A stretch of 64,000 bases of DNA from Kiritimatiellia bacterium (GCA_030744755.1 JASLPY010000005.1:1-64000); one strand, 5' to 3'. Shown: positions 36,625 to 46,500, counted from the stretch's first letter. Numbers and translations are program-made. The notes: generated by a model not told the origin, from the letters alone.

Positions 36625-36794
36625 CCCGGCGAATCTTCGATAACGCCTCTGCAGCATCCCACGTAACAGGCTGGCCAAGGTTGTAGAGAAGAATCCCATC
36701 ATCTCCATAAGCAGGTTCTACGGACATACATACTTATGGCGCTGCGGGACACCCACGCAGCGCGGCGTACAGGAGGTATTGTTATGCCTTCTAA

Positions 36795-36830
36795 GTAACA
36801 AAGGTCACCTATTATGTTGATGTTTGTTAC
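36795..36830. promoter_or_regulatory. Palindromic element 1, putative AbiEi operator
   Basis: GTAACAAA (36795-36802) and TTTGTTAC (36823-36830) are perfect inverted arms of a 36-bp element. TTGATG (36817-36822) inside the loop and TATCTA (36840-36845) at 17-bp spacing could be -35 and -10 elements. A second copy lies 109 bp downstream. AbiE antitoxins are known to repress their promoter by binding a pair of inverted repeats, so this is a likely operator. Confidence 0.6.
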
Positions 36831-36903
36831 TCAGGAATGTATCTATCGGGCAAGTCTCAGTGAGAGAACGGCGTATACTCAGATTGGCAGGATCGCATCG
36901 TGA

Positions 36904-36939
36904 GTAACAAAAGGCATCATTTCTGTTGACTTTTGTTAC
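36904..36939. promoter_or_regulatory. Palindromic element 2, putative AbiEi operator
   Basis: Second 36-bp copy with the same arms (36904-36911 and 36932-36939). Its left arm extended, TGAGTAACAAA, is the exact complement of the extended right arm of element 1, TTTGTTACTCA. TTGACT at 36926-36931 sits in the loop as in element 1. It ends 49 bp before the toxin start. No gene lies in 36625-36988. Confidence 0.6.
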
Positions 36940-36988
36940 GCATCATGGTGAGATGTCACTATTGAAGGGCCCAGATAGGAAGCAAACC

Positions 36989-37786
36989 ATGGATACGCAT
37001 GATACTGACGACACTGAGATGCTGCAACAGTCGATCGCACGTACTATTGCTGTTAACCCTGCGGGGCGAAATCTCATACTGATTGGTGGCTTCCGCTATC
37101 GCTTTCTTGACAACAGTGCACGCATGTCTCGTGACGTTGACTACGACTGGGAAGGTGATCTCGCAGGCAAGCAAGCTGAACTCGTAAGACTATTCGAACG
37201 GACCCTCCTGCCTGAAGTCCGTAGGAATCTACAGTACGAAGGCAGTGCTGCACCGGCGACCGGTCCAGGCGAGGACTCAACCGTCGTTCGGATTGTGAAT
37301 CTTGCCTTTTGGAAGTCGGATGTTCCTGGGAGCCGCATCGAGATACCTGTGGAGATTACCAGGATCGCCAAGTTGGACCCCGTAGTGTCAGTTGTCAAGC
37401 AGGGCACTGTTTATCCCACGGCCTCTGAGAAAGACATGGTTGAGAGCAAAGTCATTGCACTGCTCAACAGGACATTCATCAAGCATCGCGACTTTGTGGA
37501 CGTGTTTCTTTTCCAGAACCAACTGTCCGCTGATTCTCAGCATCGGTTGAGCAGTAAGTTCAGAGCTCTGGAGATTAGCGAGGAGCGAATTCGCAAGCGG
37601 ATATCTGATTTCACGACTTATCCGGCATACCACGCCAAGGCAATACAGGCCGTCATAGATGACCAGTTAGATCCAGCCGCCGCAGGCAATATCAATGACG
37701 CTGGCGGCGGACAGATGATTCTTGATGCTGTTCTCAAACTTCTGAATCAACATGTCTTGTGTATGGAAGGAGGGCAAGAGCAATGA
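36989..37786 (+). CDS. abiEii: AbiEii-like nucleotidyltransferase toxin (type IV toxin-antitoxin)
   Basis: 265 residues from ATG at 36989, preceded by AGGA at 8 nt; a longer frame would need TTG at 36926 inside the palindrome. The nucleotidyltransferase core is IGGFRYRFL (32-40) followed by SRDVDYDW (47-54), the G-G and D-x-D catalytic pattern. EIPVEITR supplies the likely third acidic residue, and SEKDMVESKVIALLNRTF with KHRDFVDVF is the helical block typical of AbiEii/AbiGii proteins. Family members transfer nucleotides to targets such as tRNA and block growth or phage replication. The start of the next gene overlaps the stop as ATGA. The toxin-first order is the reverse of classical abiE operons. 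Confidence 0.82.
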   Translation: MDTHDTDDTEMLQQSIARTIAVNPAGRNLILIGGFRYRFLDNSARMSRDVDYDWEGDLAGKQAELVRLFERTLLPEVRRNLQYEGSAAPATGPGEDSTVVRIVNLAFWKSDVPGSRIEIPVEITRIAKLDPVVSVVKQGTVYPTASEKDMVESKVIALLNRTFIKHRDFVDVFLFQNQLSADSQHRLSSKFRALEISEERIRKRISDFTTYPAYHAKAIQAVIDDQLDPAAAGNINDAGGGQMILDAVLKLLNQHVLCMEGGQEQ

Positions 37787-38397
37787 AAGCCACTGAGTGG
37801 GAGCAAGCACTGCGTCAGTATCGTGACCGTTACGGTAAAGTTGTATTCACGCCAACAGAACTGGCAAATATCTCGGGCCACTCCATGCCTGTGCTGAAGA
37901 ACACTCTCCGCCGCCTTCGTAACCGTGGCGTACTTCAGCAGTATGCGGCCGGCAAGTATGGCTTGCCAGGTGCGGTGGAGGTGGAGAGCTTGGTGTCCGC
38001 AGTTTGCACGGGAGCCTACATCACGGGACTCTACGCACTGTACAAGCATGGCGTTGTCACGCAGACTCCACGGCGAATTCACGTGTTCACAAATCGGCGG
38101 CACAACCGATCCAGAATACGCACGACAGAGCTTGGTACTCTGGTGTTTGTCTGTGTCCAGCGACCAGTGTATTCGTATCCTCATGATTCCGTTATGGCTG
38201 GTCCGGAGCAAGCCTTCTGTGACTTCGTTTACCGTATGCGGCGGCAGGGGCTGTCAGCAAACAGCCTTGTCTCTTTCCGCAAGCTAGGGTCTCTGGACCG
38301 GCAGGAAATGGAGTGCCATCTGTCCCGATACCCCAGGACGGTTGCTGGAGAAGTACACAAACTGTTACTGGCAGCGGCTGACACTGTGCCAGTTTAG
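37783..38397 (+). CDS. abiEi: AbiEi-like winged-helix antitoxin
   Basis: 204 residues from ATG at 37783, with AAGGAGG about 13 nt upstream and a 4-bp overlap with the toxin stop. The N-terminus is a winged helix (FTPTELANISGHSMPVLKNT, then LRRLRNRGVLQQYAAGKYGL), as in the AbiEi antitoxin domain. The C-terminal part has the family pattern GAYITGLYALYKHGVVTQTP, a beta strand with IHVFTNRR, and MAGPEQAFCDFVYRMRR, which corresponds to the conserved PEQAL-x-D motif. AbiEi neutralises AbiEii and represses its own operon; the paired palindromes at 36795 and 36904 fit that role. Confidence 0.8.
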   Translation: MKATEWEQALRQYRDRYGKVVFTPTELANISGHSMPVLKNTLRRLRNRGVLQQYAAGKYGLPGAVEVESLVSAVCTGAYITGLYALYKHGVVTQTPRRIHVFTNRRHNRSRIRTTELGTLVFVCVQRPVYSYPHDSVMAGPEQAFCDFVYRMRRQGLSANSLVSFRKLGSLDRQEMECHLSRYPRTVAGEVHKLLLAAADTVPV

Positions 38398-38417
38398 CTG
38401 CGACGACCGCAAGATGC

Positions 38418-38807
38418 GTGATGTCCGTCCCGATCGATGGCTCCCGTGCAACGAGACAGCACAGAATAGCCATTCTGTGCGGGAGAATGATGTGTCAACG
38501 TGTCCTTCAGACCATCGAACCGATGGGTATGGGTATCCTGATTTCAGATGTCCACAGACAGGTGTTTACGGACAATCGCCTTACGCTGATGTCACGAACA
38601 GAAGTCCCAGTGGTTACGATGCTTCGAACAGCATCTCGACGCCTTTCTGCTCGTCAATTATCTTCGAAGGCAAGTATTGCGTGGGCGGCGCAATGTACGG
38701 TGCTTGACGCACACGCATCATATACGTCAGCATTATATGAGTCATTTCTTGGTGCAATTGTGTCGGCAGTTGAGTCTTTTGCCGACGCTTTTCATGAAAA
38801 CGCCTGA
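38418..38807 (+). CDS. Possible small protein of unknown function
   Basis: A 129-codon frame with normal amino-acid composition, for example TIEPMGMGILISDVHRQVFT and FLGAIVSAVESFADAFHENA. No ribosome-binding site is convincing, and a 9-bp hairpin lies within its first third (38459-38480), which may instead be a transcription end of the AbiE-like operon. No family is recognised. It may be a genuine orphan on the low-GC island, or non-coding. Confidence 0.25.
   Translation: MMSVPIDGSRATRQHRIAILCGRMMCQRVLQTIEPMGMGILISDVHRQVFTDNRLTLMSRTEVPVVTMLRTASRRLSARQLSSKASIAWAAQCTVLDAHASYTSALYESFLGAIVSAVESFADAFHENA
38459..38480 (+). terminator. Hairpin after the AbiE-like operon, possible transcription end
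   Basis: GCACAGAAT (38459-38467) and ATTCTGTGC (38472-38480) form a perfect 9-bp stem with a 4-nt loop, 62 nt after the antitoxin stop. There is no T-tract, so intrinsic termination is uncertain. Confidence 0.35.
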
Positions 38808-38865
38808 TTCGAGGATGATGTTTAGCATACTGTTGGGCACAGAGAGGCAAGGAGATCTGTTTCAT

Positions 38866-39891
38866 ATGAACGCAAGAATCGCACTGCTAACCGCTATTCT
38901 TATTATATGTGGTACGGGAATGACCGGTGGGAAGTTACAGGCCGCCCATGAGGATCATACGGGACACTCTCACCACGATCATGCTTACGGACCAATAGGC
39001 GTGATGGGTGATCACACGCACCCCGACGGTGCGCGGATGATATCCTATCGTTACATGTTTATGGAAATGAATGGCAATCGAGACGGCAGCGACAGGATCA
39101 GCGCGAGTGAAGTGCTGGAGGACTTCCCCGTTTCCCCAACGGATATGAACATGTGGATGCACATGCTGGGAGGTATGTGGGCTCCGACCGACGAGGTCAC
39201 GCTCATGTTGATGCTACCCTATGTCAGAAACGAAATGGACCATGTGACACGCATGGGAGGAACGTTTACCACCGAATCCGAGGGATCAGGTGACCTGAAG
39301 GCTGCCGCCCTCATCAGTCTTTTGCAATGGGGTTGCCAGACGATTCACATCAATGCCGGTGTGAGTTTCCCGACCGGCTCAATCGATGAGAAGGATGAGA
39401 CCCCCATGGGCAGAGTCCGGCTGCCGTATCCCATGCAGATTGGTTCGGGCACGTTCGACCTGCACCCGGGGCTGACGTATCTGGGACAACGGGATGACGG
39501 GTCATGGGGAGGACAGGTCTCCGGCACCGTCCACCTGGGCGAGAATGACAATGACTACACCCTCGGAGACCGAATCTGCGGCACGACTTGGACCGCTTAC
39601 AAGTGGTGCGAATGGTTCAGCAGTTCCTTACGTGTGGAGATTGAAAGCTGGAAGAACATCAGTGGGGCCGATTCGCGTCTGGATCCGACCCTTGTGCCCA
39701 CGGCAGATCCAGACCGAAGAGGCGGGACGCAAGTCGATCTTGGCCTCGGCAGCAGTCTGCTTGGTCAGGCTGGAGTCCTGAAAGGACATCGCCTGGCCGT
39801 CGAATGGGAATGGCCGATCTATCGAGATTTGGATGGTCCACAGCTCGAAACAGATTGGGTTTGGACCGTCGGCTGGCAGAAGACCTGGTAA
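38866..39891 (+). CDS. His-rich outer-membrane beta-barrel protein, putative metal-linked transporter
   Basis: 341 residues from ATG at 38866 (AAGGAG about 11 nt upstream). The signal peptide ALLTAILIICGTGMTGG is followed by a His-rich segment, AHEDHTGHSHHDHAYG, a likely metal-binding stretch. The mature part is built of alternating amphipathic strands ending with WVWTVGWQKTW, whose terminal aromatic residue is typical of outer-membrane barrels. Motifs IGVMGDHTH, SYRYMFMEMNGNRDG, and MTLMLMLPY-like and TRMGGTFTTESEGSGDL patterns recall a family found near copper or heavy-metal genes and grouped with MetA-type phenol-degradation channels; this is from memory. Upstream of a sugar importer, but on its own transcript. 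The specific solute is unknown. Confidence 0.6.
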   Translation: MNARIALLTAILIICGTGMTGGKLQAAHEDHTGHSHHDHAYGPIGVMGDHTHPDGARMISYRYMFMEMNGNRDGSDRISASEVLEDFPVSPTDMNMWMHMLGGMWAPTDEVTLMLMLPYVRNEMDHVTRMGGTFTTESEGSGDLKAAALISLLQWGCQTIHINAGVSFPTGSIDEKDETPMGRVRLPYPMQIGSGTFDLHPGLTYLGQRDDGSWGGQVSGTVHLGENDNDYTLGDRICGTTWTAYKWCEWFSSSLRVEIESWKNISGADSRLDPTLVPTADPDRRGGTQVDLGLGSSLLGQAGVLKGHRLAVEWEWPIYRDLDGPQLETDWVWTVGWQKTW

Positions 39892-39976
39892 ACGACCGGG
39901 AGACAGGTAGCTCTCATCCGGTGCGCTTGGGACGGAGTTTCGTTTCCCATCCTCATCACAGTCCTTGTTCCCTCAT

Positions 39977-40006
39977 TTGACGAAAAGCAAAAGAATGCAG
40001 TATTCT
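39977..40006 (+). promoter_or_regulatory. Sigma-70-like promoter of the sugar ABC operon
   Basis: TTGACG (39977-39982) and TATTCT (40001-40006) lie 18 bp apart. The start codon of the ATPase gene is 24 bp downstream, so the leader would be short. It is the best-placed promoter match in the gap 39892-40029. Confidence 0.45.
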
Positions 40007-40029
40007 ACACTTGAATTTGGAGGAACGAT

Positions 40030-41523
40030 TTGGCTTTCCTGTTACAGGTTCAGGATCTTTCGAAAGCATTTCCGGGTGTTCAGGCCCTGGACCGGGTCCG
40101 GCTCGATATCGAGCCGGGAAAGGTCCATGCAGTTATCGGCGAGAACGGCGCGGGCAAATCGACGCTCATGAATGTTCTCATCGGGCTGCATCAACCCGAT
40201 GATGGAGAACTGCGTTTCAAAGGCCGGACGATAACTGTCCAGAATCCCCACGAGGCCTTGAAGCTGGGCATTTCGATGATCCACCAGGAACTGATGCCCC
40301 TGCAGGATATGACCGTGGCGGAGAACATCTTCCTGGGCCGGGAACCCGCGTCACGATGGATGGGATGGCTGGACCGAACCGCGATGCGCCGGGATGCGGG
40401 TGAGTTGCTGCGGAAGCTGGATGTCCCCTTATCCCCACAACGCAGAATGAGAGGACTGAGCCTCGCGGAAATGCAGACCGTAGAGATCGCCAAGGCGCTG
40501 GCTTACCAGGCTGACCTGATCATCATGGACGAACCGACTTCCGCCATCTCCGATCGCGAAGTGGAACGGTTGTTTTCCGCAATCCGGGATCTGAAGAAGC
40601 AGGGCGTCGCCGTGGTCTATATATCACACAAGCTGGATGAAATCTTCGAGATTTGTGATACGGTTACCGTGCTTCGCGATGGACAGTACATCGGGACCTA
40701 CGATATCGGCGAACTGAACATTGACCGGATGATATCCCTGATGGTTGGACGTGAATTAAAAGAAACATTTCCCACCGGTGACTCCCGGCGAGACGATGTC
40801 GTGCTATCCGTTTCGGGCCTGACCCGAACCGGTAAATTCAAAGACGTTTCGTTTGAAGCGCGTCGCGGAGAGATCCTGGGAATCGCCGGGTTGATGGGAG
40901 CGGGACGGACCGAAGTGTTGAGCGCCATTTACGGACTGGAGCCTTTTGACGCAGGAGAGATATCCGTCCATGGAAACCCGGTCAGGATCAACCATCCTTC
41001 GGAAGCCATCCGCAACGGGTTGGCAATGGTTACCGAGGACCGCAAGGAGTATGGTCTCGTGTTGAACATGGCGGTCAAACACAACGTGACGCTGACCATC
41101 CTTCGCAAGATATGCCGCGCTGGATTCATCGACCGGGCGGAAGAAGATCGAACTGCGGACCGGAGCATTCGAGATCTCTCCATTAAGATCTCCAACCGAA
41201 ACCAGACCGCAGCTTCTTTGAGCGGTGGAAACCAACAGAAGATTGTGCTGGCGAAAGCACTTCTGACCGAGCCGGAAGTCCTTTTACTGGACGAACCAAC
41301 CCGGGGGATCGACATCAGCGCTAAAGCCGAGGTATACAAGCTCATTTCACAATTAGCCGAAGCAGGAAAGGCCGTGGTACTGGTGTCATCCGAGTTGCAG
41401 GAGCTCCTTTCGCTGAGCGACCGCATACTGGTCATGCGTGAGGGAGAAATCACCGCCGAGTTCGAAGGGCGTAAAGCCACACAGGAAGAGATTATGAAAG
41501 TCGCGGTGCCTGTAGCCGTTTAG
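40030..41523 (+). CDS. Sugar ABC transporter ATPase, RbsA/MglA type
   Basis: 497 residues with two fused nucleotide-binding domains. Start is TTG at 40030, with GGAGGA 5-6 nt upstream. Domain 1: Walker A GENGAGKST (37-45), signature LSLAEMQTVEIAKAL, Walker B MDEPTSAI. Domain 2 has a degenerate first motif, GLMGAGRTE, with an intact LSGGNQQKIVLAKAL and LDEPTRGIDI, as in the RbsA/MglA class (CUT2). It energises import of a monosaccharide such as ribose, galactose or a related sugar. The permease and binding-protein genes follow directly, so a complete importer is present. The sugar cannot be told from sequence. Confidence 0.93.
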   Translation: MAFLLQVQDLSKAFPGVQALDRVRLDIEPGKVHAVIGENGAGKSTLMNVLIGLHQPDDGELRFKGRTITVQNPHEALKLGISMIHQELMPLQDMTVAENIFLGREPASRWMGWLDRTAMRRDAGELLRKLDVPLSPQRRMRGLSLAEMQTVEIAKALAYQADLIIMDEPTSAISDREVERLFSAIRDLKKQGVAVVYISHKLDEIFEICDTVTVLRDGQYIGTYDIGELNIDRMISLMVGRELKETFPTGDSRRDDVVLSVSGLTRTGKFKDVSFEARRGEILGIAGLMGAGRTEVLSAIYGLEPFDAGEISVHGNPVRINHPSEAIRNGLAMVTEDRKEYGLVLNMAVKHNVTLTILRKICRAGFIDRAEEDRTADRSIRDLSIKISNRNQTAASLSGGNQQKIVLAKALLTEPEVLLLDEPTRGIDISAKAEVYKLISQLAEAGKAVVLVSSELQELLSLSDRILVMREGEITAEFEGRKATQEEIMKVAVPVAV

Positions 41524-41569
41524 GTGAATAAGACATGTTTACAGATACTCACTTGCGATCGAGAAAGCT

Positions 41570-42514
41570 ATGAAGTCATCCGAACCACAATCGAGTTTCT
41601 CCATCCGCCAATACGGTCTGATCATCGCCCTGGTGGTGATCTATGCCGTCCTGGCTTTCGCCAGGCCGCATTTCATGAGTATGAATTACATGCTTACACT
41701 GCTGCGGCAGATATCGATCAACGGCATCCTGGCCGTCGGGGTCACATATGTGCTCCTCACCGGTGGAGTGGATTTATCGATTGGTTCGCTGGTCGCCCTG
41801 TCCGGCGTCATGGCCGCTCATTTTGCGCATCCTGGAGAATACTGGCTTATCGCTTCGATATTCATGGGCATTATCACCGGCATGGCCTGCGGGACAGTGA
41901 ACGGGTGGGTGGTGACCAAGGGAAAAGTCGCGCCCTTTATCGCCACGCTGGGAATGATGACCGCCGCACGCGGAATCGCGTTCATCGCAAGCGGCGGCAG
42001 ACCGGTTTCCCGATTGAGCACTGGATTCACCCACATTGGCAGCGGCGGGTTTCTGGGTATCCCGATTCCCGTGTGGATTCTTGCCGTCGTGGCCCTCGTA
42101 TCCTGGGTTTTTCTCAACCGGACGAGACTGGGCAGGTATGTCTACGCCACCGGAGGAAACGAGCGGGCCGCGCTCGCGTCAGGCATCAATGTCCACCGGA
42201 TCAAGATCATGGCCTATGTCATATGCGGCGCTCTGGCCGGACTCGCCGGTGTGGTACAGGCCGCGCGCAGCACTACCGGACAACCCAACACCGGGATGAT
42301 GTACGAACTCGACGCGATTGCGGCGGCAGTAATAGGCGGAACCAGCCTGGCCGGGGGGGTCGGGGGGGTGGGAGGAACGATTCTGGGGGCATTGCTGATG
42401 GGGCTAATAGGCAGCGGATTGGACCTGCTTAATGTCTCGTCGTATTACCAGATGGTCGTCAAAGGAATGATCATCGTCGGTGCGGTCTGGCTGGACAACC
42501 GGGGTAAATGCTGA
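41570..42514 (+). CDS. Sugar ABC transporter permease, RbsC type
   Basis: 314 residues with about eight to ten hydrophobic segments. The family signature GGVDLSIGSLVALSGVMAA (about 65-83) and the region AVIGGTSLAGGVGGVGGTILGA near 250-270 are clear. It belongs to the branched-chain/RbsC permease superfamily of CUT2 importers. Forty-six bp separate it from the ATPase gene. The frame is intact and the start is ATG at 41570 with a weak GAGAAAG upstream. Confidence 0.92.
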   Translation: MKSSEPQSSFSIRQYGLIIALVVIYAVLAFARPHFMSMNYMLTLLRQISINGILAVGVTYVLLTGGVDLSIGSLVALSGVMAAHFAHPGEYWLIASIFMGIITGMACGTVNGWVVTKGKVAPFIATLGMMTAARGIAFIASGGRPVSRLSTGFTHIGSGGFLGIPIPVWILAVVALVSWVFLNRTRLGRYVYATGGNERAALASGINVHRIKIMAYVICGALAGLAGVVQAARSTTGQPNTGMMYELDAIAAAVIGGTSLAGGVGGVGGTILGALLMGLIGSGLDLLNVSSYYQMVVKGMIIVGAVWLDNRGKC

Positions 42515-42585
42515 AGTAGTACACATCTTTATCATGGTATTTCCGCCTGCATTCTGAATACTACCCGAAAAGTGGGAGTATCATT

Positions 42586-43530
42586 ATGAAGAACAAAACG
42601 TTCCGTCTCATCCTCGCCTCCGTAATGGCACTTGTCATCGCCGGCTGCGGCCAATCACCAACCGGCCGGGACGATCCGGAGGAAAAGAAGATCGTCGTCG
42701 GCGTATCCTTGCTGAACCTCTCGTCTGAATTCATCGTCATGCTCAGCCAGGCGATGAAAGAAGAAGCCAAAGAACAGGGGATTAAGCTCATCGTTAACGA
42801 CGCGCAGCGTAGCGCCGAGAAACAGGTCCAGCAAGTCGAGAACTTCATCCTCCAGCAAGTCGATGCCATCATATTGAATCCATGCGAAGTCGAAGCTAGT
42901 TCCCCGGCCGTAGACAAAGCTCTCGCCGCGGGCATCCCGATCATCAACGTCAACTCCGAAACACGGTCCACGCCTACGGCGTTTGTTGGTTCGCGTGACG
43001 AGGAATCCGGTCGCATTGCCATGCAGTTCATTGCAGACCAACTGGGGGGCAAAGGCAATGTAATGATGATGCACGGGTACATGGGCCAGGCCGCGCAGAT
43101 CAAACGCGAGCAGGGCGGTCAAGAAATCCTCGAAAAGCACCCTGACCTGAAACTCCTTGCGAGCCAGACCGCCGAATGGGACCGGGCCAAGGCCATAACC
43201 CTTATGGAGAATTGGATTCAGTCGTATGGGGATAAAATGGCCGCCGTCTTTGCCCACAACGACGAGATGGGAATGGGCGCGGTCATCGCTCTCGAACAGG
43301 CCAAGATGAAAGACAAGGTTATCGTTGCCAGTGTCGACGCAATTGCAGACGCGTTACAAGCCGTCAAAGACGGTCGTCTCGACGCGACGGTCTTCCAGGA
43401 TGCAATCGGCCAGGGAAGCACTGCCGTCGAAGTTGCCGTAAAGATCGCGAAACGGCAAGATCACGAAAAAGAAGTCTTCATCCCCTTCAAACTGGTCACG
43501 AAAGAGAACATCACGGAGTTCCTGAAATAG
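42586..43530 (+). CDS. Sugar-binding lipoprotein, RbsB type (periplasmic binding protein)
   Basis: 314 residues with lipobox VIAGC at 18-22 (Cys22 as lipidation site) and GGGAG 6-10 nt before the ATG. The binding-protein fold of the type-1 periplasmic class is visible: KIVVGVSLLNLSSEFIVMLS, QVDAIILNPCEVEA, AGIPIINVNSE, AFVGSRDEESGRIAMQF, GNVMMMHGYMGQ, AVFAHNDEMGMGAVIAL and VIVASVDAIADAL. The protein delivers the ligand to the RbsC-type permease. Being lipid-anchored in a Gram-negative fits anchorage to the inner or outer membrane. The sugar is unknown, and no kinase or isomerase follows. Confidence 0.92.
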   Translation: MKNKTFRLILASVMALVIAGCGQSPTGRDDPEEKKIVVGVSLLNLSSEFIVMLSQAMKEEAKEQGIKLIVNDAQRSAEKQVQQVENFILQQVDAIILNPCEVEASSPAVDKALAAGIPIINVNSETRSTPTAFVGSRDEESGRIAMQFIADQLGGKGNVMMMHGYMGQAAQIKREQGGQEILEKHPDLKLLASQTAEWDRAKAITLMENWIQSYGDKMAAVFAHNDEMGMGAVIALEQAKMKDKVIVASVDAIADALQAVKDGRLDATVFQDAIGQGSTAVEVAVKIAKRQDHEKEVFIPFKLVTKENITEFLK

Positions 43531-43545
43531 CCGCCGGCAAGTTCC

Positions 43546-46500
43546 TTACCGCGTCTTCCAGCGCACCTTGGAGCGCAGGCCGGATTCTTCGAACTGCATC
43601 TCGAGTTTCAGGCTTTGGATGGTTTTCATCAGGCCGAAGTCGGTGTCGCCTTCTTCATGCTTGTTAACCTTCAGGCGGTTGACCGATCCGCAAGTAGTAC
43701 TCACCACGTGGCCATCTTTCCAGAGCCATCTTCCGTTCCCCGGATGTTGCGGCGTAAAGCCGAACATGTCCATGTGCACATCCGCCGCGTTCTTCATATC
43801 TGCGTGTCCGCTGGTTAGCAACGGGAACAGCAGGCCTGCGCCCTGCAGCGCGGCATGACCTCTCTGCTCTGAAGCCGCCGCATGGAGGCCCGGAAGTTGT
43901 AGTTTGCAGGCCGACGGATACAGGTCCATGGCCGCTGTGCAAAGCTCCGCGGTTTTCGCGCCCACCACCTGGTCTCCGCTCGACCACGGGATGTTTCGGA
44001 TCAGCAGGAAACCTTCCTTTACTTCTATGCCAAAACGAATCTTCACCAAGCCCATCATGTCGAGCGAGTAGACCCATGCGTCCTCTTCTCCGACGCGGTA
44101 GAACTGCACGTTGAAGCCGTCATCCCACCCTCGACGCCGACCCATCAGGCGAACTCCCCCAACCCGTCTGAGAAAACTGAGCGTCCTGTCCGGGTTCCTG
44201 GTTTCTATGGCGAGTGTGCAGGGTCGTGTAAAGACGCTTAAGGCAATCGGCATGGCCAGCATCGCGCCCGCATCCATGCCACGCATCATGCCTCCGCCCC
44301 CGAATGCCCCCATGAGATCCCCGCTGCCCAGGGCGATCACCGGATCGGCATCGTTTATCGCCATATGGAGAGACGGGCCCAGGTCATCGAGAATTGCCGG
44401 ACTTACCTGGACGAATTGCATCAGGAACCGACCCATATCACGCGTGATTTCTGTCCATGCTTCTTCTTTCAGGTTCATGGACAGGGACATGACCGGCTCG
44501 GGGGAGAACACGGGAACTCGCAAGGGTTGGCCGGATTCCCGGGTGGCGATCACTTCTTTCAATTGACGGTAGATGGAGCTGTCAATCAGGGGGAGGATAA
44601 ATGTCGTCAATTCGAGTGATTTATCGGCTGTATCATCGAGCCGCATGGCTATCGGGTCGAAGAACTGGCGCCAGAAACGTGAGTAGTTCTCAACGTAACG
44701 CTTGTAGGCGGCCGCCTCGGTGGCGGTGGCGGTTTCTACGGGCACTGCGGTCAGGGGTGTCGGGTCCGCGAGAGTGCCGTATACAACGGAACGCGCAACC
44801 AATTTCTTATCGAGCCTGTAGTCCTGCTGCGGGAAGGTATCGGGAAGGTACCCGCCTTTGACCAACGTGGCTGGTGATGTGTGACCGGCAACACCATCCA
44901 TTCCCGCCAGCAATGCCGCTCCAGTGAGTCGCTCCATCTGGCCCTTGGCAATCATACGGCGAAGCTGCCCTATCTTGACTGATGGCCCGACCAGGCGGCG
45001 GATGAACGAGTCCGAAAGATAGGCAAACACACGGGTGTTGGCCGTTGGTGAAAGCTGGGTGAGCATGTAACGGAACTCGGCGGTCTGGCCGAGGCTGCCT
45101 TTACCCCCGCCGGCCTTCATCGCGAGGACCTGCTCCAGCTCAGTCTTTCGCGTGCTGACCACGAGGAGATCACCGCTTGTCACCCAATACACGGGGCGGT
45201 CTGTCTTCGACTTGCGTATAACAACTTTGTTCGCCGAGAGACCGGAAACCCCGGCCAGCTTCAGCAGGGGGGCCATGAGCCTGGGCTTGGTCAGTCGCGT
45301 GATGACCGTGATATCGGTGTTGTCCAGGAAGAATAGATCCGGCGTAATAATGGCGCATTCCTTTGCGGCTCCGGATTTGAGAAACATCTCCAGCCATTTC
45401 TCGCTCAGGCCAAGGCGCTCCAGGTAGCGTGCCTTGAGGTAGTACTTGATGCTGTTTCCGGTTACCGATCCGCCCAGGTGCGAGAGGAAGTCGGCACCGT
45501 CATCAAGAAACGGCATCATCGCTTCGGGCTTGGATACGTGCACAAAGAAGCGATCCTGCGGCACGACCTCTGCGAGGGCCAGGCGTCCACCGTCCTGGCC
45601 TTTCAGCATCTCTTCGTACGGATGCGACTTAACGGTTACGCCCTGTATGCTTTCGACGGGCACCATGTTGGTTCCAGCCTTGTTGTCCGGTGCCAACGCC
45701 TGCATTTGCAGCGTCTCGCGCACCGCGGCGCGTCCGCCGAGAACTCCGAATACCGATGTCGTGTTCCCCCGCCGGGGGTTCCGTCTTCTCTCTTGCTGTC
45801 CGAGCAAACGCAAATCCGCTTTCTTCAACGTGCTGATCCATGAATGAAGCACGGGCGAATCCGATGCGGCGAGATAAGATGCCCATTCGCGGCCGCGGGC
45901 TTGTTCGAACATCTTCACCAGGTTCGGATCGGCTGCGGGTGAACCAGGATTCCATTTGGCCAGGATCACCTGATCCGACAGGCGGTCTTCAAGCTGAATG
46001 GAAAGCGGGCCCACTTGTTTGCGCGGGAGAAATGCAAGGATCGTGTAGGCAAGCTCCGTTGGCGCTGATTCCACGGCATCGCCTTCCTTAATGACGGGAG
46101 TGATGGTGAGCGAGTATTTCTTCACCCGCTCGGGGTCAATGTCTTCGCGCACGGTACGGCCATCCGTATAGAGAACCCAGTGTTTGCCGTCGTCCAGGTA
46201 GGGATGCAGTTCCATGCCGAGAAGTTTCCGATCCGCGGAGTCTACCCATTTCCTGTTTTCCTGGAACTTGAACTCGACCTTGGGAACGAGAAATACAAAT
46301 GGGGCTTTGAGAGTACCTGCGGCGTCGGGCCAAGGCGATTTCTCCAGGCGATCGATCACGTACTTGTACTTCTTCTGATCGAATTCACCTGTGGAGGACG
46401 GGCCAATTCCCTCGTGTTCAATCGCGTGTTGCCGGCAAGGTGCAAAGAGAACGGAAAGCTGGCTTCGGCCGGTACGGTTCTTCCGTTCGCGTTCGGCAGC

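Noticed and set aside
36795-36939. Reading the two 36-bp elements as a CRISPR repeat pair
   Set aside because: Only two copies, palindromic arms with variable centres, a 73-bp interval between them and no cas genes; a paired operator fits better.
36926-36988. N-terminal extension of the AbiEii-like toxin from a TTG at 36926
   Set aside because: The extension would start inside the palindromic element and has no ribosome-binding site; ATG at 36989 has AGGA at the right distance.
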